DNA of 64,000 nucleotides, taken from positions 26,479 to 90,478 of the forward strand of contig CAINCU010000053.1 of the NCBI GenBank assembly GCA_903847155.1, written 5' to 3'. A program made the translations under genes and the position numbers. Below, one piece after another: positions 17,199 through 25,064 of the stretch (the stretch's first letter is position 1; the number at the start of each line of letters is the position of its first letter). This DNA comes from an uncultured Gallionellaceae bacterium. GTDB taxonomy: Bacteria; Pseudomonadota; Gammaproteobacteria; Burkholderiales; Gallionellaceae. The notes below the pieces were generated by a model that ran no database searches, had not been told where the DNA came from, and was given only the letters and a program-made list of their open reading frames with translations.

Positions 17199-17519
17199 TC
17201 AAGCGGAAATTGCAGTCTCATCAGAGCGTGTATCACCCTTGTTATCCACCCAACTGATTGTGATCTTGTCTCCTGCTACGCCTCCCTTGAAGCGGAATAC
17301 CAAGTACGGATTCTTGGAAACGGATTGACCGAACTGCGCCTCCAGTACGGTGCGCCCGTTATGTTGCGCTTTCACTTCAGTGATGAAACAGGCAGGCACC
17401 AAATTGCCGTCTGCATCTTTACGCAAGCCGGTTTCCATTTCGTGTTGCATCAGAATCTTGACTTCGGTTACGCCGTCTTTGACTGCGGCGCGAATCTTCA
17501 TTGGGTTGCCCATATTCAT
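17199..17519 (-). CDS. soxZ: Thiosulfate carrier subunit SoxZ
   Basis: SoxZ pairs with SoxY to form the periplasmic carrier on which sulfur compounds are processed. The 106-residue protein has no signal peptide, as usual (it travels with SoxY). It has the characteristic HEMETGLRKDADGNLVPACF segment and the later GQSVSKNPYLVFRFKGG region, normal for SoxZ length. It lies 37 bases after soxY and 65 bases before soxA. Confidence 0.96.
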   Translation of the reverse strand: MNMGNPMKIRAAVKDGVTEVKILMQHEMETGLRKDADGNLVPACFITEVKAQHNGRTVLEAQFGQSVSKNPYLVFRFKGGVAGDKITISWVDNKGDTRSDETAISA

Positions 17520-17556
17520 TTCACCTCTATTCGTTTGATTTGTGCCTGGAGATTAT

Positions 17557-18054
17557 TTAGCCGCCACAGCCGCCAGCCGTCACTTTGACTTCTTTTGCAG
17601 TCCGATAGAATTTACCGTCCGCTTTTACCAGCGCTACAACGTTCGCTGTTTGCCCCATCTTGACGCGAGTGGTAACCATATATTCTGTCCCCTCTGGGAA
17701 AATAAAATTGGCTGCCATTACATTTGGATTCTTGTCCACGAAGATGGAAATCTGTTCGACTTTGGGCAGCGAGCTGACCACAGTGACCGGAACGATGGCG
17801 CCGTTCTCAGCGATTTCAGGCACGGTCAGATGAATAAAGACCGAGTTGTTCTCCGGTGACATAGCACCCATTGCGGCGAGTGCATCATCCATCGTCTTGG
17901 ACGTAAAGGCGGGTTTGTTCCAGTCCGCAAGCGCAATACCGGATTTCAATAAGCCGAATGCGCCGAATAGTGCCAGCAGCCCAAAACTGCCACCTGCCTT
18001 GAGTGCATTGCGGCGCTCCATGAGGATCACTTCTTGTCCTGTTCTATTTGTCAT
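17557..18054 (-). CDS. soxY: Thiosulfate carrier protein SoxY
   Basis: SoxY covalently carries the substrate on a cysteine at its C-terminus. The protein ends in GGCGG with the carrier Cys163 of 165 residues. The N-terminus has a twin-arginine-like signal (MERRNALKAGGSFGLLALFG). I start at ATG 18054, preceded by a G-rich site; the open frame runs on to 18237 but that ATG would lie upstream of the candidate transcription start (about 18218). It is the first gene of a soxYZAXB-DUF302 operon. Confidence 0.94.
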   Translation of the reverse strand: MTNRTGQEVILMERRNALKAGGSFGLLALFGAFGLLKSGIALADWNKPAFTSKTMDDALAAMGAMSPENNSVFIHLTVPEIAENGAIVPVTVVSSLPKVEQISIFVDKNPNVMAANFIFPEGTEYMVTTRVKMGQTANVVALVKADGKFYRTAKEVKVTAGGCGG

Positions 18055-18224
18055 CCTTAATTCCCCCGCTAGAAAATTTACTGTTGTAAAAAATGGCCAT
18101 TCTCGACCCGCTTCTGTCAGGAAATACCAATCTGGAATGGAACGTTGCGGCCGCCCTCTCATGGAGATTTCACACAATGCCTCGCCAACAGCGACGGTTG
18201 CAAGATAAGGTATCGATGCATAGA

Positions 18225-18253
18225 AATATATTGGCATGTTCTAGTAACTGACT
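18225..18253 (-). promoter_or_regulatory. Candidate activator-dependent promoter of the sox operon
   Basis: On the minus strand a -10-like TATATT lies at 18230-18225, with a poor -35 (AGTCAG, 18253-18248) 17 bases upstream that overlaps the palindrome at 18251-18270. Transcription would start near 18218, giving a leader of about 160 bases before soxY. A weak -35 beside an operator suggests need for an activator. By-eye prediction. Confidence 0.45.
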
Positions 18254-18270
18254 ACGCACAAGTGCGTAGT
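18251..18270. promoter_or_regulatory. Perfect palindromic operator between soxY and the two-component genes
   Basis: ACTACGCAC, spacer AA, GTGCGTAGT: a perfect 9-base inverted repeat. Its centre (18260.5) lies about 43 bases upstream of the predicted sox start and about 47 upstream of the predicted kinase-gene start. A single site could therefore serve both divergent promoters. LuxR/FixJ-type regulators bind inverted repeats of this size; the adjacent response regulator is the natural candidate. Confidence 0.7.
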
Positions 18271-18272
18271 GA

Positions 18273-18301
18273 CGGTATAGATGATTTCAGACGGGTATAA
18301 T
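18273..18301 (+). promoter_or_regulatory. Candidate promoter of the sensor kinase gene
   Basis: A perfect TATAAT at 18296-18301 with a very poor -35 (CGGTAT, 18273-18278) directly next to the palindrome. The start point would be near 18308, which excludes ATG 18306 as the kinase start and favours ATG 18342. Confidence 0.55.
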
Positions 18302-18341
18302 TTAAATGAGTCATTGCCCCGAGGTTGAAAGGTCTTTGTTC

Positions 18342-20114
18342 ATGTTTTGCATCTGCACCTTTGCTCGCTTCGTTCTGGTGGCTTTTCTGATCACTTACAC
18401 AGCGTGCGCCACTTCTGCTGAAGTAACCACAGTTCGTATTGGTGTGCTGTCCTATCGTGAACTGGACGGTGAGGTCGTCAATTGGCAGGAAACCCAGTCA
18501 CGGCTTGCAACGGCGATACCGGGATACCGTTTCGAACTCAGGTCGCTGGATGGCAAGAGTTTGCATGACGCAGTACAAAAAGGTGAACTGGGGTTCGTGC
18601 TAACCAATAGCAGCCAGTATGTTTCGCTTGCGACAGAATTCGGCATCCAACGCATTGCCACTATCATACTGCCCGAAGCAGCATCGCCAGATAAGGCTCT
18701 TGGCTCGACGGTGCTGACGCTGGCTGGCCGCAACGACATCAACCAACTCGCTGATTTGCGCGGCAAGCGCATTGCGATAGTAGCCAATGATGCTTTCGGC
18801 GGTTATATCGCTGCAGCACGCGAATTGTTTGGCGTTGGCGTGGATCTTGAAGCCGGAGACGCCCATCTGGTATATGTGGGTTTTCCTATGCCCAAGGCTA
18901 TTGAGGCCCTGCGCACAAACAAGGCTGATGTAGCCATCGTTCGTACCTGCCTAATCGAGCACTTGGCAAAACAGGGCAAGCTACAGCTTGCCGATTTTAA
19001 AGTGGTATCTCCCCGTCCTGTGTCCGGCTTCAAATGTGTCTCATCAACACAACTCTACCCTGACTGGCCTTTGGCTGCTGCACGAGACACAGATCAGAAT
19101 CTTGCCAAGAAGGTAGCCGTCACACTGTTTTCTATGCCTCCTTCAAACATGGGACTGTCTTGGAGTATCCCTGCTGACTACCAATCAATAATGGAACTCG
19201 ATCATGAACTTATGATCGGCCCTTACGCCGACCTAAGAACCACCAGTTTGCGAGGGCTGATAAAAAACTATCGTGCTTACTTGCTGATCGCGCTATTCAT
19301 TGTCATCGGCGTTTCAATTCATTTCATTCGGGTTCAGATTCTGGTTAAGCGACGTACAATCGAGCTAAGAGAATCCAAGGCGAATGCCTACGAACTGCAA
19401 AGAAAGACCGAACATATGGCACGGCTCTCCATTCTGGGAGAGATGACTAGCTCCTTGGCGCACGAACTCAATCAGCCGTTAGCAACGATTGCCACCTATG
19501 CTCAGGGGCTGGAAAGGAACTGCGCCTCCGGTCAGGTTAATGTCGACATGGTCACTAGGGTGAACAGGGAGATCGTCGCTCAAACTATGCGTGCGGATAA
19601 AGTCATCCGCCAAGTGCGCGCCTTCGCTCGCAAGCGCATGGAGGCCAGCGAACTTCGCCCGATAGCCGAAACAGTCAATGAGGCTATCGACATCTTCTCG
19701 ACCATGTTGCCGGGCTCACCGCCTGTAACGTTAGTCAATCGCCTGCCGATCGGCAAGATGCTCAAGGCCGATCATCAACAGGTACAGCAAGTGTTGATCA
19801 ACCTAATGAAGAACGCTGCCGATGCCATGATTCGTCTTTCCCCGGAAAACCGCATGATCGACATCATCCTCGATCGAACCAATAACGACCTGACCATTGC
19901 TGTTTCCGATCATGGCCCTCAAATTTCTGCCGATACGCTGCACCATTTGTTCGAGCCATTCTTTACCACCAAACCGGATGGCCTCGGTCTTGGGCTTGCC
20001 ATCTGCAAGAGTATCGCCGAAGCACACAGTGGCAAACTAAGCGTTCATCCTCGCGACCCGGCACCCGGGCTCGTTTTCCAACTCAATCTGCCGGAATACC
20101 GAAATGACGAATGA
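18342..20114 (+). CDS. TtrS/ThsS-like sensor histidine kinase with periplasmic binding domain
   Basis: Inner-membrane sensor. ATG 18342 is chosen because an AAAGG site lies nine bases upstream and the predicted transcript starts after ATG 18306. The 590-residue product has a signal peptide or first helix (residues 1-25). A periplasmic phosphonate-binding-like domain follows, then a membrane helix (YLLIALFIVIGVSIHFIRV) and a HisKA domain with His374 in SLAHELNQPLATIATYAQ. The HATPase domain has GLGLGLAICKSI. TtrS and ThsS of this architecture sense tetrathionate and thiosulfate; location divergent from sox supports a sulfur signal here, by inference. Confidence 0.88.
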   Translation: MFCICTFARFVLVAFLITYTACATSAEVTTVRIGVLSYRELDGEVVNWQETQSRLATAIPGYRFELRSLDGKSLHDAVQKGELGFVLTNSSQYVSLATEFGIQRIATIILPEAASPDKALGSTVLTLAGRNDINQLADLRGKRIAIVANDAFGGYIAAARELFGVGVDLEAGDAHLVYVGFPMPKAIEALRTNKADVAIVRTCLIEHLAKQGKLQLADFKVVSPRPVSGFKCVSSTQLYPDWPLAAARDTDQNLAKKVAVTLFSMPPSNMGLSWSIPADYQSIMELDHELMIGPYADLRTTSLRGLIKNYRAYLLIALFIVIGVSIHFIRVQILVKRRTIELRESKANAYELQRKTEHMARLSILGEMTSSLAHELNQPLATIATYAQGLERNCASGQVNVDMVTRVNREIVAQTMRADKVIRQVRAFARKRMEASELRPIAETVNEAIDIFSTMLPGSPPVTLVNRLPIGKMLKADHQQVQQVLINLMKNAADAMIRLSPENRMIDIILDRTNNDLTIAVSDHGPQISADTLHHLFEPFFTTKPDGLGLGLAICKSIAEAHSGKLSVHPRDPAPGLVFQLNLPEYRNDE

Positions 20115-20736
20115 TTGCCTGTCCCCACAAGTTGTAGTTGTTGATGATGACGCAGCGCTGCGAGAAGCTCTGGTGTTTCTGCTTGAGTCAGTCGGCTGGC
20201 ATGTCGTCGCCTACGACTCGGCAAAATCCTTCTTGGCTGCTTTGGATGAAGTTACACATCCCGGATGTCTGATCCTGGACATTCGCATGCCGTTGATGAG
20301 CGGCTTGGAGTTGCAACGAACACTCAACGAAAGGAACGTACAACTGCCGGTCATTTTCCTCACTGGCCATGCTGATGTCACAATCGCCGTTCAAGCCATG
20401 AAGTTCGGTGCAAGAGACTTCATCGAGAAACCGTTCAAGGATCAAACGTTGCTCGATGCTGTCAGTCAGGCCGTGAGGCATGACCTTATGCGGCAAAAAG
20501 AGAACGCCACGAAGTCGATGCTGTCCGAACGCCTGAGTAAGCTTACCTTGCGCGAGATGGAAGTCGCCCGGCTCGTAGTCGAAGGTTTGCCCTACAAGGC
20601 AATCGGAATGCGGCTCTATATCTCCGAACGAACCGTTCAGGTGCATTGCCAGAATCTGAAATCGAAGCTTGGTATTAATTCCGCCGCAGAACTGACGCAG
20701 TTGTTGCTTCAGTTCAACGACGCCAAGGACTTATGA
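20104..20736 (+). CDS. TtrR/FixJ-family response regulator
   Basis: 210 residues: receiver domain with the acidic pair DDD near residue 14, phosphorylated Asp59 (LILDIRMP), conserved Thr and Lys (FLTGHADV, EKPFK), and a C-terminal LuxR-type helix-turn-helix (LTLREMEVARLVVEGLPYKA, then SERTVQVHCQNLKSKLG). Its start overlaps the kinase gene by 11 bases, so the pair is made together. It is the likely ligand of the palindrome at 18251-18270 and thus the probable sox regulator. Confidence 0.92.
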   Translation: MTNDCLSPQVVVVDDDAALREALVFLLESVGWHVVAYDSAKSFLAALDEVTHPGCLILDIRMPLMSGLELQRTLNERNVQLPVIFLTGHADVTIAVQAMKFGARDFIEKPFKDQTLLDAVSQAVRHDLMRQKENATKSMLSERLSKLTLREMEVARLVVEGLPYKAIGMRLYISERTVQVHCQNLKSKLGINSAAELTQLLLQFNDAKDL

Positions 20737-20978
20737 CACATTTTCTACAAGTGATGCTATCCCCTATGTCAAGTCGGCAAAAGCTGATTCAGTTGCCGAT
20801 AAATAAAAAGATCCAAAGCAGCAATCCTTTCTGAGTCCAATTACCAAATTGGAAGGCAACTCTAGATGGCAGCTTATGGCACGCCACTCATAGCACCATG
20901 CTACCGCAAAGCGGCCATTGGCTGACATATGGCGCGCGAGTTTGCGACTGGCCGGAAGGTCAGCCGAAAACCCATTGC

Positions 20979-21593
20979 TTATATCTCGGTTTGTTCGGAA
21001 ATCTCCAGCGCATCGTCAACTTCAATGCCCAAATACCGCACTGTGCTTTCCAGCTTCGAGTGGCCCAGCAACAGTTGCACTGCCCGCAGGTTTTTGGTTC
21101 GCCGGTAGATCAGAGTTGCCTTGGTTCGGCGCATCGTATGTGTGCCATAGACGGTGGAATCAAGACCAATAGCGGCGACCCATCGATGAACGATCCTGGC
21201 GTATTGCCGGGTTGAAACATGCGGAGAGTTTTGCAGCCGACTTTGGAACAAGTACTGTTCCGACTTCAGACTGGCCTTGGCAATCCATGCGGCAACCGCA
21301 TTTCTGGTATCTTCCGTCAGTTCAAACTGCACCAGCTTCTGCGTCTTTCGTTGAATGACCATTGCCCGACTCAACATCTGGTTGCCGTGAGCAACGTCCC
21401 TGACTCGTAGGTTGACCAGATCACAACCTCGCAGCTTGCTGTCGATGGCCAAGTTAAACATTGCCAGATCATGGATACGTTTGCCGAGTTGCAAATGAAT
21501 ATGAATAACCCAGATGTCCTTCAGTTTCAGTGGTGGCTTCTGCTCGATCAGTTTGCCTTTATTCCAGGGTTCACGGGATTGAGTGATTTTCAT
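20979..21593 (-). CDS. Small tyrosine recombinase / integrase
   Basis: 204 residues with the full tyrosine-recombinase catalytic set: Arg55 (SKLRGCDLV), His152 and Arg155 (THTMRRTKA), His178 (LLLGHSKLES) and Tyr187 (TVRYLG). The N-terminal arm-binding domain is minimal, as in a family of short chromosomal recombinases. It may be the recombinase that moved the surrounding DNA, but it lies 8 kb inside the putative island, not next to the tRNA end as island integrases usually do. Confidence 0.9.
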   Translation of the reverse strand: MKITQSREPWNKGKLIEQKPPLKLKDIWVIHIHLQLGKRIHDLAMFNLAIDSKLRGCDLVNLRVRDVAHGNQMLSRAMVIQRKTQKLVQFELTEDTRNAVAAWIAKASLKSEQYLFQSRLQNSPHVSTRQYARIVHRWVAAIGLDSTVYGTHTMRRTKATLIYRRTKNLRAVQLLLGHSKLESTVRYLGIEVDDALEISEQTEI

Positions 21594-21773
21594 TTCAGAC
21601 TCCTTGTGATTGAACGGAATCTGATTTTGCGGCTTGGCTTCGCTACTGTCGGCGTCCGCTTTGGGATACCTTTACGCTATGCGTGCTCCGTGCCATAAGC
21701 CGCCAATACTTACTAACAAGGATGTGCAAGGTTGCCACATTTGACGCAACTGGTGCACGACCAAGTGTACGTA

Positions 21774-22394
21774 TCACTTAGCTTCAACGCGCGCAATCCG
21801 TACAATTTCTTTAGCGATATCTTCCGGGGACAGGACAAAATCGATACACCCGCTTTCAATTGCGCTCTCGGGCATGTCTAGCTGTTTCGCCGTACTAAGC
21901 TTCTGCGCGATTGTAATGTCGCCTATTTCCTGGATGCCGCACAACGCTGCTGCCCCGTCGCCATCGTAGCCCGAGACAATAATTGCAATAAGCTTGCCGT
22001 CCCAGTATCTGGTCAGTGAACGCAGGAATACCGTGATTACGTCAGGCCAGCCCCGAGACTTAGATATCGGCTTGAGAAGGAACTCTCCATTGAGGACGTG
22101 TAAATCCCGATTTTCGGGGATGATAAATACATGGTTAGGTTCGATTAGCAAACTTTCCGTAATCAGTTCAACCGGCATCGTTGTGAATCGGGGAAGAACC
22201 TCATGGAGATGGGTAGGCATACTTGTGATGTGATTTACGATGACGATGGTCACTCCCATATCAGCCGGAAGATTTTGCAATAACCGAATATACGCGTCGA
22301 GGCCACCGGCCGAACCGCCGACGCAAACTATAGGAAAATCCTGCTGCTGCGGACCCGCTTTAATAGACATCTTCATTATCTTTAACATCGCCAA
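21774..22394 (-). CDS. Stand-alone CheB-type protein-glutamate methylesterase domain
   Basis: 206 residues, consisting only of a CheB catalytic domain without receiver. Catalytic residues are recognisable: Ser in VGGSAGGLDA, His in VNHITSMPTH, Asp in SGYDGDGAAAL. Such proteins demethylate chemoreceptors or, with CheR-like partners, act in other signalling. No receptor, CheA or CheW is nearby; a CheR is found at 57355 outside the island. The start could be the first ATG or one of the next two methionines. Confidence 0.88.
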   Translation of the reverse strand: MAMLKIMKMSIKAGPQQQDFPIVCVGGSAGGLDAYIRLLQNLPADMGVTIVIVNHITSMPTHLHEVLPRFTTMPVELITESLLIEPNHVFIIPENRDLHVLNGEFLLKPISKSRGWPDVITVFLRSLTRYWDGKLIAIIVSGYDGDGAAALCGIQEIGDITIAQKLSTAKQLDMPESAIESGCIDFVLSPEDIAKEIVRIARVEAK

Positions 22395-22733
22395 CGATGA
22401 TGGAACTTATGGATATAAGATTTTCGACGCAAAGAATCAAATTGCCAGAATCATTTTGTTCCGCACCCCCACTGTTTTAAGAATAATAAATATTCAATAA
22501 TCGTTCTGTCTGCTGGCGTGCTTAGGGAATTCTTGTTTAGATAATTCGATTGAACATCTCTTATAGTTCGACCACATTTGGCGGACACTCTAAACGGCGC
22601 ACCGGTAATTCAGGCAGGAACAATTGATTTTTTTAGATTAAAAGTTCGTTACCACACAGACCGGTGGCAACACGAAGTTCAATCTTCAGTTCCAACAGGA
22701 ATAGCCTGTCAACTTGGATGAAGGGGTACGAAC
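22395..22733. other. Gene-free stretch between cheB-like gene and csbD
   Basis: About 340 AT-rich bases between divergent genes, presumably holding promoters for both. No confident promoter, repeat or small gene was identified. Confidence 0.5.
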
Positions 22734-22907
22734 ATGAACAAGAATCAAGTCAAAGGAGCTGTAAAAGACATCGCCGGTAAGGTGCAGGAAGAAGCGGGGA
22801 AACTGGCCGGCAGCAAAGAACAGCAAGTCAAAGGCCTCAACAAACAAATTTCAGGAAAAGCCGAAAAAGCCTACGGTGATGTAAAAGAAGCAGCCAAACA
22901 TGCATGA
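22734..22907 (+). CDS. CsbD family stress protein
   Basis: 57 residues starting MNKNQVKGAVKDIAGKVQEE, the CsbD family signature of KxxxGxxxxxxGKxQE with repeated lysine/glycine helices (GKAEKAYGDVKEAAK). CsbD proteins are small, highly charged and induced in general stress; the molecular role is unknown. A hairpin terminator follows at 22925-22949, then a lipoprotein gene with a related charged-helix composition. Confidence 0.9.
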   Translation: MNKNQVKGAVKDIAGKVQEEAGKLAGSKEQQVKGLNKQISGKAEKAYGDVKEAAKHA

Positions 22908-22924
22908 AGTTTGAACGTGATACC

Positions 22925-22949
22925 AAATGACCCCTGTGCGGGGTCATTT
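22925..22949 (+). terminator. Hairpin terminator after csbD
   Basis: AAATGACCCC and its exact complement GGGGTCATTT around a five-base loop (TGTGC). The T tract is short, so termination may be partial and the next gene could be read through. Confidence 0.65.
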
Positions 22950-22976
22950 GCATTCCATCATCAGGAGAGATAAACA

Positions 22977-23171
22977 ATGAAACTCAAAAATACAATCACC
23001 ACAGCCATAGTCATGAGCGCGTTCATTGTAGCGCTGGCTGGTTGCCAGAAAGAGGCTGGGCCGGCAGAGAAGGCCGGCAAGACAGTCGACAATGCAACAG
23101 AGAAAGCCGGACAACAGATTGAAAAAGCGGGTGACAACATCCAGGATGCAGCCAAAGGCAACAAGAAGTAA
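22977..23171 (+). CDS. Small lipoprotein
   Basis: 64 residues with a signal peptide and lipobox LAGC (lipidated cysteine at about residue 23). The mature part is a short charged helix (KAGKTVDNATEKAGQQIEKA) like those of osmotically inducible small lipoproteins. It probably anchors in the outer membrane. It lies just upstream of the MtfA-like gene, whose GTG start directly follows its stop. Confidence 0.82.
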   Translation: MKLKNTITTAIVMSAFIVALAGCQKEAGPAEKAGKTVDNATEKAGQQIEKAGDNIQDAAKGNKK

Positions 23172-23969
23172 GTGCCTAGCAAAACAAGCATAAGTGGATT
23201 GTTAAATGGCAATACGCTACGGCGCTGGCATATGCGCCGGATACTGCATCGCAATCAGATACCCCATCACATATGGAGCAGTGCGACGCGCCGTATTGCA
23301 GTACTGCGGGGGCTGGATGCAGTTCAAATGGCGCGTTTACGCGAACTGACGACATGGTTCCTGTACAGCAAGTCGATCAACGGTGCGCAAGGCCTGAATG
23401 TGACGCTGACGATGCGCGTAGTGGTGGCTGCTCAGGCCTGTCTGTTGATCTTAAATCTGGATATTGATTGCTTTGATAACTGGGTCGAAGTCATCCTCTA
23501 TCCGGGCGCGTTCCGAATCAATCATGAGCAGGCGGATGCCAATGGCCTTGTACAAAACGAAGCCAGTGTTTTAACCGGTGAGTCATGGTTGCGCGGTCCT
23601 GTGATCTTGTCTTGGGATGACGTGGAACGGGATAGCTTTCATCCGCAAGCTGGCCACAATGTCGTATTGCACGAGTTCGCACACAAGCTGGATGGCCTCA
23701 ATGGGGTAATGAATGGCATGCCGCCGTTGCGTCGCGGCATGAACCGGAATAGATGGGCCGAGGATTTCAATAAATCATACGATGAGCTAAGCCTACGGGT
23801 GTCCGCTGGAAAATCGGCCTTCATCAATCCATATGCCACTACCAGCCCGGTGGAATTCTTTGCGGTCGTGAGCGAGTATTTTTTTACTGCTCCGGCGATT
23901 TTGAAAAAATGTTGTCCCGCTGTCCACAGGCAACTGACGCAGTTTTACCTGCAGCCCGTTTTGCGTTGA
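23172..23969 (+). CDS. MtfA-like zinc metallopeptidase
   Basis: 265 residues. The zinc-peptidase motif HEFAHKLD with the following GLNGVMNG, and the downstream glutamate region TSPVEFFAVVSEYFF, identify the MtfA (Mlc titration factor A) family. In E. coli MtfA binds the glucose repressor Mlc and has aminopeptidase activity. I use GTG 23172, immediately after the lipoprotein stop; a later start is possible because the first 20 residues are not clearly family-like. Confidence 0.88.
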   Translation: MPSKTSISGLLNGNTLRRWHMRRILHRNQIPHHIWSSATRRIAVLRGLDAVQMARLRELTTWFLYSKSINGAQGLNVTLTMRVVVAAQACLLILNLDIDCFDNWVEVILYPGAFRINHEQADANGLVQNEASVLTGESWLRGPVILSWDDVERDSFHPQAGHNVVLHEFAHKLDGLNGVMNGMPPLRRGMNRNRWAEDFNKSYDELSLRVSAGKSAFINPYATTSPVEFFAVVSEYFFTAPAILKKCCPAVHRQLTQFYLQPVLR

Positions 23970-24758
23970 TCCTCTTTGTTTGCGTACGGCAACGTACGGA
24001 AAGATTCAAGACAAATCCCTATCGTGAATCAGTAAGCCAAAGGTTGGCTTGCGACGGTATGGTGATCTGAAAATGACATGAAAGATGCCAGAAATGGCAA
24101 ATAATAAAGAAATGGGACATATTTATTTGCCTCTTGCCGCTGTTGCCGGTGAAGCTGCCGCGATCGAAGCTCTGGTTGGCGCCGTCGGTGCTGGCCCTGT
24201 TAGTAGCCTCCTAGCCGGCGTATTGAAGGCGTCCTTGACCCGTATAGCCCGGCGCCTTCATCGATAGCAGCGCAGGCCGGCGAATTCAAGCGTTCACGTC
24301 CGCTATTTTGGAAACGCGAATGACCGTTTCGAGAGCACGCAGTCGCGTTTCGAGAAAGCCGCCGTTCGTGATGATTCCCGCGCCTATGGCAGGTGACGAT
24401 TCCATACCGGTCGTTGGCCCATCTGGATGCCACCGGCAGCTATGGCCGAACAGCAGAACTCTCTGCTTCCACAAAATCCTGTCCAACTCAAGCGGAACTG
24501 GCACGCCATCGCGATGCATGGCTACCTGGTTACCAAATGATCAATGTGCGGTTACGCACAGACGCAAACGACAAGTTCCAATAAAGTTACTGTAATTACA
24601 TACCGTGCTTAGCGTATTGCAGATACCCGAGTATCAAATATAACGAAACAATAAATCGGGCATTAATTGCAATGAGCGATCAAGAGAAGGCTATGGATTC
24701 GGCAGCAATAATCTAGCTTCTTGGCACTTAATATAAACCGACCCGTTAAGGTGCACCC
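23970..24758. other. Gene-poor stretch, possibly decayed
   Basis: Nearly 800 bases with only short overlapping frames on both strands. A 60-codon Ala-rich frame at 24085-24267 lacks a convincing ribosome site. Frames at 24286-24595 overlap on both strands, which suggests none is real. A CGTACGG, CAA, CGTACGG direct repeat sits at 23984-24000. Confidence 0.5.
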
Positions 24759-25064
24759 ATGGATCAATCTGAGCTTATTGAAAAAGTTGCAAAGGAGTTG
24801 GGCATATCGAACGCTCTGTCGCAGCGGTTGCTGAGGTCAACACTGCGGGAGATTCGTGACCTGCTCCGGGTTGGACACGCGGTAACCATTCCCCACCTTG
24901 GCACCTTCGACACGGCGACGTACGTGGAGCACCGCGGTTATCGGCCAGCCAGTCATGACTTTGCGATTTTCCCAAAACGGCGCGTGCCCGTGTTTCGCAC
25001 GGGTACATTGCTCCGTGAAGAAGTTTACGATGTCGAATCGGACGAAGCAGGTGCGCCGACATGA
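24759..25064 (+). CDS. HU/IHF-family DNA-binding protein
   Basis: 101 residues with the HU fold order: N-terminal helices (MDQSELIEKVAKELGISNAL), then the beta-arm region HLGTFDTATYVEHRGYRPAS and the closing strand RRVPVFRTGTLLREEV. It is more divergent than housekeeping HU. Its last four bases overlap the start of the next gene, an HU-membrane-LysM fusion, so the two products are probably made together and may form heterodimers, since HU proteins work as dimers. Confidence 0.85.
   Translation: MDQSELIEKVAKELGISNALSQRLLRSTLREIRDLLRVGHAVTIPHLGTFDTATYVEHRGYRPASHDFAIFPKRRVPVFRTGTLLREEVYDVESDEAGAPT

Noticed and set aside
20737..20978. Possible further copy of the dispersed repeat (GCAAAGCGGCCATTGG)
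   Set aside because: Only a short block matches; too weak to claim without an alignment.
24085..24267. 60-codon Ala-rich plus-strand frame
   Set aside because: No convincing ribosome site, promoter or family; may be chance, so it was left as a note in the gap entry.
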